Assembly: GCA_002084765.1 (NCBI GenBank)
Contig: NBMB01000034.1
Coordinates: 4,775 to 68,569 of the forward strand
Direction: 5' to 3'
Source of the DNA: Candidatus Cloacimonetes bacterium 4572_55
GTDB taxonomy: Bacteria > 4572-55
DNA length: 63,795 bases
The notes under the pieces were generated by a model, which saw nothing but the letters and a program-made list of their open reading frames with translations, was not told the DNA's origin and did not search any database. The translations under genes were made by a program, and so were the position numbers. Shown here in pieces: positions 1-6,413 of the stretch; the first letter of the stretch is position 1; each line of letters starts with the position of its first letter.

Positions 1-117
1 GAGATGTGAATAAGAGATGTGAATAAGAGATGTGAATAAGAGATGTGAATAAGAGATGTGAATAAGAGATGTGAATAAGAGATGTGAATAAGAGATGTGA
101 ATAATATCTGTAAATAA
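1..117. repeat. 13-bp tandem repeat array
   Basis: Eight perfect head-to-tail copies of the 13-bp unit gagatgtgaataa fill positions 1-104, followed by one degenerate copy at 105-117. The array continues off the left edge, so its full length is unknown. It lies next to a copy of the roughly 200-bp dispersed repeat. It has no palindromic unit and no spacers. Confidence 0.95.
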
Positions 118-123
118 CCCTAT

Positions 124-324
124 CCTGCATTATTCATAATCCTCGGGGAACCAGAGGTCTCAAATGTTTGATATTTAATGGGTTAGATTCGATTTTTAAC
201 GACATTTCCAAGAGAACTTAGTTTTTATGAGAATTTCAGAACCCTTATTTGGGCTGACTCTGCGACTCTCTGTGACTCTGTTGCGAATATAGTGAAATGC
301 GCGCAAAAGCTCCGTTTTCCTGAA
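124..324 (+). repeat. ~200-bp dispersed repeat, copy 1
   Basis: The segment starts cctgcattattcataatc and ends gctccgttttcctga. It is nearly identical to 49989-50188 and to 63662-63795, with scattered substitutions and one 3-bp indel against copy 2. All copies lie in the same orientation. I see no terminal inverted repeats, no target duplication and no ORF long enough for a transposase, so it is either a non-autonomous mobile element or a structured repeat. This copy runs into the 3' end of the chemotaxis receptor gene. Confidence 0.93.
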
Positions 325-2165
325 ATCATAATCTGAACTCTATCCGCCTGCTCAAGCTGTTTCTGATTGGTATAATTCGCCTCTTCGATCTGATCCGCCA
401 ACTCCGCCACATTTTCGCTGATCAGCTTCAGCGCGTCCAACGCATGGTCGATGGTCTTACTCCCTTCGTCAATCTCCTTCACTCTCTGCTGCATGGAGCT
501 CATGGCAAGCTGCACGCCCTCTGTGATCTCGGAGACAATCTCTAATATATTTAGCGTCTCTCTGTTGGAGCCGTCCGCGAGTTTCCGAATTTCTTCAGCG
601 ACGACGGCAAAACCCCTCCCAACTTGACCCGCGCGCGCAGCTTCAATAGAAGCATTTAGAGCCAGCAAATTGGTCTGCCCGGATATGGAATCGATCACTT
701 CTGTTACCCGATTGATCCGCTCCGTTTTTTCATTCAGATTATTGACAATCTTCAAAATATGGGACACGCCCTGATTGAAATTTAATATCTTTTCGCTCGC
801 ATGAGACGCGGATTTCCGCCCTTCTTGAGCCGCAAGAGTCACATGAGAGGAGGTATCCGCCGCCTTATTCGATGACTCAGCCACCGAATATATAGACTGA
901 ATCAACTTCTCCGAATCCGACTTTGTGTTGATCGCGATCAAGCTCAGTTCCCGAGAATTTTTTGCCATATCCCCGGTTGCTGTGGAGACTCCTTGAACAG
1001 TTGCCATCAGACCCTTAAAACTGATTGCCAACTCTTCAGCAACACCCGCGATAAAGTGCGAATTTTCTGTGATCGAAAAGACCATTGAAGACAAGCTGCT
1101 CCTCATATTGTTGAGAGAGTCTGCCAAAGCGCCGACTTCGTCTCCCCTTTTGATATCAAGCCGCCTGGTGAGATCGCCATTCTCGATAGATTCAGCAAAA
1201 TCCACAGCTTGAAGAATTGGAGTCGCCAGCAGATTTGACATATACAAAGAAAATAACAATGAAATAAATAAAATAAAAATGGTCAATATGATCAATCGAA
1301 TTCTGATTTTGGACTTAATTTCCGAGATGCCTCTATTAAGGATAATCGCTTTAATATACCCCTGATATGCGCCGGAGTAGTCAGGAAAAGGAATGAGGGA
1401 TATTTGGTATTCCTCATGTATCGACGAGATCGTTTTCCCTGTCTTCAATATGGATATCTCATTCTCAAGCGGGGCTGGGTATGGGTCACGATCAAGAGTG
1501 GAGGCGAGAAAGTCTCGGTTTTTCTTCGAAAAATCCACGCTTTTCTCGCCTCTAAAAAGATAAATACTGTACTCCCCGTCAAGATCTTTTTTCAAACCCT
1601 CAAGAAATTTCTCGCCAAACTCCAATCCATATTCGACGGTCCCGATATGCCGACCCTCGTAATCCATCGGGATCACCACGCGAAAACCATACCCGCCTTG
1701 TCCCTCTTCCAGCCCTTTGATAATTTTTTTTTCTCTATTCGCGGCATTCACGGTGAATCTGAAAGAGGATAAATCATCGTTATATTTTGTCGGCATGTGC
1801 GCGAGAAAAAACGAACGGGAGTCGGGCAAATGAAATTGAAACTGCTGAATGCCCTCCTTTTTTAACGCGGCGAAAATCGGCAGTGTGATGGCGGCTAAGC
1901 TGTCCCTGTCTTGCTTGGCAAAAAGTCTTTTTATTTCAATATTTTCAGAAATTGGCAAAAGAGCCAGATAGGTCCTATCTAAAAATCCGGATATTCGGGC
2001 CAACGCGACCCGCTCCAGTTTTTTGGAAATGATTTTTTTCTCGTGTAGCATGAGCGCATTTTGGGTCATTAGGAAATGAACGAAAAAAGATACAATCACC
2101 ACAGCAGAAATAAATATAAATGCCGTGGCCAATTGCCCCTTCAGCCCCATTTTTAGCTTAATCAT
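225..2165 (-). CDS. Methyl-accepting chemotaxis protein with a repeat-encoded C-terminus
   Basis: This is a transmembrane chemoreceptor that would sense a periplasmic ligand and signal to CheA/CheW. It has an N-terminal membrane helix (about residues 10-32), a periplasmic double-Cache-like region containing FHLPDSRSFFLAHMP, a second helix near 287-310, a HAMP domain and a methyl-accepting coiled coil. The hairpin tip, QTNLLALNASIEAARAG followed by GRGFAVVAEEIRKLA, is diagnostic of the family. An AAGGA ribosome site precedes the ATG. The last 32 residues, starting SGKRSFCAHF, are translated entirely from the dispersed repeat, so the natural end of the signalling domain has been replaced. No che genes lie nearby. 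The family call is firm; whether the chimera still works is unknown. Confidence 0.95.
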   Translation of the reverse strand: MIKLKMGLKGQLATAFIFISAVVIVSFFVHFLMTQNALMLHEKKIISKKLERVALARISGFLDRTYLALLPISENIEIKRLFAKQDRDSLAAITLPIFAALKKEGIQQFQFHLPDSRSFFLAHMPTKYNDDLSSFRFTVNAANREKKIIKGLEEGQGGYGFRVVIPMDYEGRHIGTVEYGLEFGEKFLEGLKKDLDGEYSIYLFRGEKSVDFSKKNRDFLASTLDRDPYPAPLENEISILKTGKTISSIHEEYQISLIPFPDYSGAYQGYIKAIILNRGISEIKSKIRIRLIILTIFILFISLLFSLYMSNLLATPILQAVDFAESIENGDLTRRLDIKRGDEVGALADSLNNMRSSLSSMVFSITENSHFIAGVAEELAISFKGLMATVQGVSTATGDMAKNSRELSLIAINTKSDSEKLIQSIYSVAESSNKAADTSSHVTLAAQEGRKSASHASEKILNFNQGVSHILKIVNNLNEKTERINRVTEVIDSISGQTNLLALNASIEAARAGQVGRGFAVVAEEIRKLADGSNRETLNILEIVSEITEGVQLAMSSMQQRVKEIDEGSKTIDHALDALKLISENVAELADQIEEANYTNQKQLEQADRVQIMISGKRSFCAHFTIFATESQRVAESAQIRVLKFS

Positions 2166-2233
2166 AAACCAGATCCTTGATCAAACGAATGGATCGAGAA
2201 AACATACGAGATAAGACAGCGATGACTCGGTTG

Positions 2234-2926
2234 TCATTGATCCATCTTCTGATAAATTTTTTCAATGCTGTTTTCTACCGTATCTAACTCGGTCTCGGCA
2301 TCTTCGATCTGTTTTTTCAGTGCAAATTTTTGTGGGGGCGACGCCTCAATAATATAATATTGCTTCAAATATGCGCGCTTCTCCCTTAGGATCGTCTCTT
2401 CCTCTTCCAGATTCTCCAGCTTTCTTTTCAGCCGACGATCGCGCCCCTCCTTGATTCGATTACGGATAGAATCCGATTCAGCCGGCTGACGAGTCGGGCG
2501 ATACCCCTGCTTATGGGGATTTTCTCCAGTAACGCCCCACAATAGCTTGAGCAAAGCCTCCTCATCCTCGACTCCATTTCGGAGGTCCACCCATGTCCTG
2601 CTCTGAAGAAAAAGAGGAATATCCAGCGGTTCTGACGCGCCAGGAAGGACAACCGGAATGACAGGGCAATCTCGACGGATACTCTCGTTCAGCGCGGCTC
2701 GAGCCTCTTCCTCATGCCACGGTCCAAAACCAGCATTTCCCGCAAATACAAGGACAGAAACGCTGTTCAAAATCCCCTGTTCAAGCTCTTTTTGCCACGG
2801 TATCCCGGGGCGCAGTTCCCACTTGTCCAGCCAAACCCGAACATTTTGTCGTTCCAGCCATCTGCCAACCTCTTCCACCAGCGGCTTATCCTTACTATTA
2901 TGGCTCAAAAAAGCGTCAAATTTCAT
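2234..2926 (-). CDS. TIR-domain protein with C-terminal coiled coil
   Basis: Residues 1-135 form a bacterial TIR domain: it opens MKFDAFLSHNSKDK, has WLDKWELRPG at 32-41 and the later GPWHEEE segment. Glu37 in WEL sits where TIR NAD-hydrolases carry the catalytic glutamate, so NADase activity is possible. Residues about 160-230 are charged and predicted helical, consistent with an oligomerising coiled coil. The protein is soluble, with no membrane segment. Stand-alone TIR proteins of this kind occur in bacterial immunity, but no sensor gene such as Thoeris ThsA lies nearby, so a defence role is inference. AAGGAG precedes the ATG. A ClpP gene lies just upstream in the same direction. Confidence 0.87.
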   Translation of the reverse strand: MKFDAFLSHNSKDKPLVEEVGRWLERQNVRVWLDKWELRPGIPWQKELEQGILNSVSVLVFAGNAGFGPWHEEEARAALNESIRRDCPVIPVVLPGASEPLDIPLFLQSRTWVDLRNGVEDEEALLKLLWGVTGENPHKQGYRPTRQPAESDSIRNRIKEGRDRRLKRKLENLEEEETILREKRAYLKQYYIIEASPPQKFALKKQIEDAETELDTVENSIEKIYQKMDQ

Positions 2927-2945
2927 AATGAATTCTCCTTAAAGT

Positions 2946-2976
2946 CCGCAGATTTCGCAGATTAAATGGATTAATC
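2946..2976. repeat. Small dispersed repeat (tccgcagatttcgcagatta type)
   Basis: A motif containing cgcagatt/aatctgcg recurs in variant form at 4549-4566, 14469-14490, 26287-26315, 50240-50258 and 63613-63632. It sits mostly between genes or at gene ends. Here it overlaps the last codons of clpP. It is recognised by similarity among these sites only; its function is unknown. Confidence 0.6.
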
Positions 2977-3564
2977 AGGTATCTGGTCCGCTGATTGAAT
3001 TACGCGGCTGGCAATGCCGTATTCGATCGCCTCCTCTGCCGACAGCCAGAAATTGCGATCTGAGTCCTCAGAGACTTTCTTATATGTCTGACCTGTCTCT
3101 TTGGCGATAAGGCGATTCAATCGCGCTTTCATTTTGATGATCTCCCGAGCCTCGATGTCAATATCGGTCGCGCTTCCGCCTGCGCCGCCCATGGGTTGGT
3201 GGATCAAAAAGCGAGTATTGGGCAGTGCCAACCGATTCTCCCGGGACACGGCAAGATAGATCAGCACGCCTGCGCTCGCTACCCATCCTGTCCCGATAAT
3301 TATCACACGAGGTGTGACAAACCGAATCATATCATGGATGGTATCGCCCGATTCGACATGCCCACCCTGAGAATTCAGAAAAATCTTGATATCATCGTCT
3401 GATTCTTCCGCCAAAATCAGGATATGCTCCATAAACTGCTTCGCCACCTTCTGAGAAATCTCGCTACAGATCGTAATAGTCCGAGACTTGAGCAGTTTCT
3501 CTTGAAGGCTGAGACGGTCTTGCTTTTTTTCCTGCGGTTCTTCCGCGTTAAATTGATAGTTCAT
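2971..3564 (-). CDS. clpP: ClpP-family ATP-dependent protease proteolytic subunit
   Basis: This 197-residue serine peptidase would form the tetradecameric degradation chamber that works with a Clp ATPase. The catalytic triad is visible: Ser in GWVASAGV, His in FLIHQPMGG, and Asp in SEDSDRNFWLSAEEA. The substrate-binding segment is NSQGGHVESGD. Length and fold match ClpP. The nucleophile context (ASAG) and short N-terminus differ a little from the classical ASMG enzymes, so it may be a secondary ClpP paralogue. No clpX or clpA lies beside it. AGGAGG precedes the ATG. The TIR gene follows 44 bp after the stop and could be co-transcribed. Confidence 0.9.
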   Translation of the reverse strand: MNYQFNAEEPQEKKQDRLSLQEKLLKSRTITICSEISQKVAKQFMEHILILAEESDDDIKIFLNSQGGHVESGDTIHDMIRFVTPRVIIIGTGWVASAGVLIYLAVSRENRLALPNTRFLIHQPMGGAGGSATDIDIEAREIIKMKARLNRLIAKETGQTYKKVSEDSDRNFWLSAEEAIEYGIASRVIQSADQIPD

Positions 3565-3653
3565 CGTATCCTCCTCTATTTATAATAAATCTATAATAAT
3601 TAGGCTATAATTACGTCATATTCGTTTGGAACTCGGCTCAGATATCGAAATCG

Positions 3654-3688
3654 TTCGGAGTTCGGAGTTCGGAGTTCGGAGTTCGGAG
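3654..3688. repeat. 7-bp tandem repeat (ttcggag x5)
   Basis: Five perfect copies of ttcggag occupy 3654-3688 in the spacer between the CBM9-like gene and clpP. Short arrays of this kind can change copy number by slippage. It lies about 90 bp upstream of the clpP start, just beyond its likely promoter region. Confidence 0.95.
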
Positions 3689-3741
3689 TAAATTAAGATA
3701 GCAATCGTCGGGATTTTTGCAACATTTTTCCGACATTTCCG

Positions 3742-4452
3742 CTAAGGGATCGGTTCCGGAGCAAAGATCAGATGTCCGAAATACCCCGGCTCATGAAAGT
3801 ATCGACGGGTGGGGCTCCATCCAGACCACTCTTCCGCGCCCGGTATCCAGACCTGTCGAAAGACGTTGCCTCCCCACACCTCGTAGGGCTTAGGCGTCTC
3901 TGTCTTCAAAGTGGAAAAGGGGATAGAGAGCTCGATTATGTAACGATCTTTGAAAATTGCGACCGCGGACTCCCATTTTCCGTCCCATACACAATTCGGA
4001 AAGGGACCAGTCGCGTCGTACTGACCGTTCAACGTATTGACGACAAATTGATAATAGTTGTTGTGATCATGGCTCGTATCCAGATATACCTCAATGCAGT
4101 CGTCCATAAAAACTCGGCTGTCCTTTGCCCGAAATCGGGCGACTCGCCGGGATATTTGCGGCTCTATGCACTCAAAAACAAAATAGATCGCATCCGCGTC
4201 ATAGACACCGTACACTGTCGTGGATCGAACCGAAGTCCCGCCCCCCTGTTTCTCCACTTTTGTGAAACCGCGTATCCCCTTTATGCCAGACCAACAGCTA
4301 TCCATCAAATACCCGTCAATAGTCGGCGCGGTCAATACCCGTGGGATATACCACTTCAGGACGTCGCTTTTCATGGTCTGGTCATACGCCGCATGATCGG
4401 GATGGGCAAAAACAAAGTGACCGAGCGAGGAGAGATATAAAAGCGCAATCAC
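3742..4452 (-). CDS. Exported CBM9-like (carbohydrate-binding family 9) protein
   Basis: The mature region resembles the CBM9/DOMON-like family found in secreted carbohydrate-binding proteins. It has an APTIDGYLMDSCWSGI opening, an AIYFVFECIEP strand, a DDCIEVYLDTSHDHNNYYQ segment and a C-terminal EVWGGNVFRQ. The uninterrupted frame begins at a GTG (4452) inside a hydrophobic stretch, IALLYLSSLGHFVFA, that looks like the second half of a signal peptide. A well-placed ATG with a GGAG ribosome site lies at 4484, followed by ten A residues, but it is out of frame by one base. An eleventh A would give MKKKNFYSLYGV joined to the hydrophobic core, a complete signal peptide. The substrate is unknown. 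Confidence 0.82.
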   Translation of the reverse strand: MIALLYLSSLGHFVFAHPDHAAYDQTMKSDVLKWYIPRVLTAPTIDGYLMDSCWSGIKGIRGFTKVEKQGGGTSVRSTTVYGVYDADAIYFVFECIEPQISRRVARFRAKDSRVFMDDCIEVYLDTSHDHNNYYQFVVNTLNGQYDATGPFPNCVWDGKWESAVAIFKDRYIIELSIPFSTLKTETPKPYEVWGGNVFRQVWIPGAEEWSGWSPTRRYFHEPGYFGHLIFAPEPIP

Positions 4453-4682
4453 TCCATATAAACTATAAAAATTTTTTTTTTCATCGCTTGCTCCTTTTTC
4501 GATAAAATGGATATAACTCTTTAATTATCAAGTATTAATCTATGATAATCAGCGTAATCCGCGGACCGGACTCCATGATATATTTAATCAGGATAAATTT
4601 TCCATCACAGGGGTATGATTTTGATTATTCTATTACGTAACCGAGAATGCACGCGAATAATTTAAAAATAGGAGACTAAACC

Positions 4683-4862
4683 ATGATTCAAGCCTGTCTA
4701 ACCACGATCATTGTTGGGATAGCGTTCGGACTATTTTTTCTATTTTGCATAAGAACCGGCTATCGAATATGGCGTATGAGTCGCTCTCCCAGCGGACGCT
4801 CAGACTGTGCATCTTGCTCTTCCGCGTCCGGATGCCCCCATTCGGATAGGCACTCTGAATAA
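4683..4862 (+). CDS. Small single-span membrane protein with Cys-rich tail (FeoB-associated-like)
   Basis: This 59-residue ORF starts ATG after an AGGAGAC ribosome site. One membrane helix (about residues 5-23, IIVGIAFGLFFLFCI) is followed by a basic patch and a tail with cysteines in a C-x2-C-x5-C pattern (DCASCSSASGCPHS). This layout matches the FeoB-associated Cys-rich membrane protein family, but no feoA or feoB gene is in the window. The role could be metal or redox related. It is read on the plus strand between two minus-strand genes, so it has its own promoter. Confidence 0.55.
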   Translation: MIQACLTTIIVGIAFGLFFLFCIRTGYRIWRMSRSPSGRSDCASCSSASGCPHSDRHSE

Positions 4863-5073
4863 AAATAGCGAAAAAATAAAAAAAATCAAGCCAATAAACG
4901 CCGATGCAGCATCGAAATAAAGCCCTGTTTCAACCGAAAATCGGACAGTCGGTTTTAATTACAAAGCAATTATCGGTGCCAGCCCCGCGCTCAATGAAAG
5001 CGCGACGGTGGCTATTCGGTTCAGCGGGATGGTCAAACAAGCAAATTATCTCAATATCCGCGGTTTTGGCTGG

Positions 5074-5113
5074 ACGAATTGAATACATTTTTCTATTATA
5101 ACTTTCAATTCGT
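5074..5113 (-). terminator. Inverted repeat, possible terminator of the GT2 gene
   Basis: The 10-bp arms acgaattgaa (5074-5083) and ttcaattcgt (5104-5113) are perfect inverted copies separated by 20 bp, just past the stop of the minus-strand glycosyltransferase. No clear T-tract follows on that strand, so the terminator role is weak. Confidence 0.35.
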
Positions 5114-5130
5114 TTATATATTGATGGAAC

Positions 5131-6156
5131 TTAGCTTTTACACTCTATCAAGTCGGAAACAAGCACTCCATTATACTTCGTAAATTCATAGGACTCTCTT
5201 TCCAGTATTTCAGAGGGTATATTGTCTAAAATTTTATTGAGATCATCTGGGTTTAGCGACTCAATAAATGATGCAAATTCATCAGACATTTTATTTGGGG
5301 AGAAATATTTTCTATACATCTTTACAATGGATTTGAGCATCGGCAGATATGGCTGCAGATCTACCGTCGTTGACGCTTGTTCACTATCTATCCAAGCAAT
5401 GGGAACTTTGGCAATAGAGTTGTTTTTGACCAACTCTGCTTTCAGAAGAAGCTCGATGTCAAAGGAAAATTTTTTCTCAATGATATCCTCAATTATTTGG
5501 GCGGCAATTTTTTTTCTAAATGCTTTAAACCCACATTGTGTGTCTATTATATCCCCCAAATTGGGTATGAGCCTTTTCCACAAATAAATGAACAATTTCC
5601 CTCGAGTATTTCTCGTTCCCTTTTTGATAACAATGGAATTTTTCTCTCTGCGAGACCCAATTGCCACAGATTTTTTTTGATTTAGTATAGGATCCAGCAA
5701 TAATCCGATCTGACCTAAATGGGTGGAAAGATCCGCGTCTGTATAAATGACAATGTGATCCTCATCCTTAGGTTGCTGGATTGCATGCCACATCCCATAG
5801 ACAATTGCGCCGCCTTTTTGACTCTCTTTCGTGGAAGACAGCGGTTTTGTAATTGATAAATTTTGTTCAATTGCTTCTTCTAAAAAAAGAACTTTTACTT
5901 TATCGCCCAACCCATCATTATCAATGACACTCTGAGCAATTCCCCCACTATTTTCCGGACAACCGTCGTCAACAACGATCAATTCCCAATGGATATTGGA
6001 ATGATTGTCAAAGAGCCGCTCAAGTTGCGCGACTTTCCTTCTGAGAAAATCTTCTCCGTGGAGATGCTCGCTATTTTTTTTAATCCGGGTATGCTCTTTG
6101 TAAACAGCAAAAATAACTGAAATTGTAATCGGACCTTTTATTTCGTTAATTATCAT
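5131..6156 (-). CDS. Family 2 glycosyltransferase (dolichol-phosphate-sugar synthase-like)
   Basis: This is a cytoplasmic GT-A-fold glycosyltransferase that would move a sugar from a nucleotide donor. Visible motifs are ISVIFAVYKE at the N-terminus, WELIVVDDGCPE with the nucleotide-binding aspartates, YTDADLSTH carrying the metal-binding DAD, and DTQCGFKAF followed by FSFDIELL. The last two resemble polyprenyl-phosphate glycosyltransferases of the DPM1/ALG5 type. No membrane segment is seen. It is a single-gene unit with no cell-envelope operon around it, so the acceptor cannot be named. The start is an ATG with only a weak ribosome site. Confidence 0.88.
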   Translation of the reverse strand: MIINEIKGPITISVIFAVYKEHTRIKKNSEHLHGEDFLRRKVAQLERLFDNHSNIHWELIVVDDGCPENSGGIAQSVIDNDGLGDKVKVLFLEEAIEQNLSITKPLSSTKESQKGGAIVYGMWHAIQQPKDEDHIVIYTDADLSTHLGQIGLLLDPILNQKKSVAIGSRREKNSIVIKKGTRNTRGKLFIYLWKRLIPNLGDIIDTQCGFKAFRKKIAAQIIEDIIEKKFSFDIELLLKAELVKNNSIAKVPIAWIDSEQASTTVDLQPYLPMLKSIVKMYRKYFSPNKMSDEFASFIESLNPDDLNKILDNIPSEILERESYEFTKYNGVLVSDLIECKS

Positions 6157-6413
6157 CTTGGATCGGGCAATTTTCAGGGCAAGTAAAATACATGTAAGCG
6201 ATCCATCATTTTTGCTTATGAGGAACTCCTCATTTTTTATACCATTTTAGATCTCATAATAGAAAGCACCCCTCAGTGAGGTATACCATTTTTTGGGCGA
6301 TGCCACGACGACCTCCGTGCTATGCGGATTGCACAAATTCTACGCGATTTCGCCTGTTTTGTCAACGAAAATGTGGTGGTGTGCGCACAGATTGTTGATC
6401 GGTTGACCGCCGA

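Noticed and set aside
1-117. Possible CRISPR array (regular 13-mers)
   Set aside because: The units are contiguous with no spacers and no cas genes lie nearby; it is a plain tandem repeat.
1404-1772. 122-codon plus-strand ORF
   Set aside because: It lies fully antisense to the chemoreceptor gene, with no ribosome site or recognisable domain.
4904-5101. 65-codon plus-strand ORF
   Set aside because: Composition is atypical, there is no ribosome site, and it runs into an inverted repeat.
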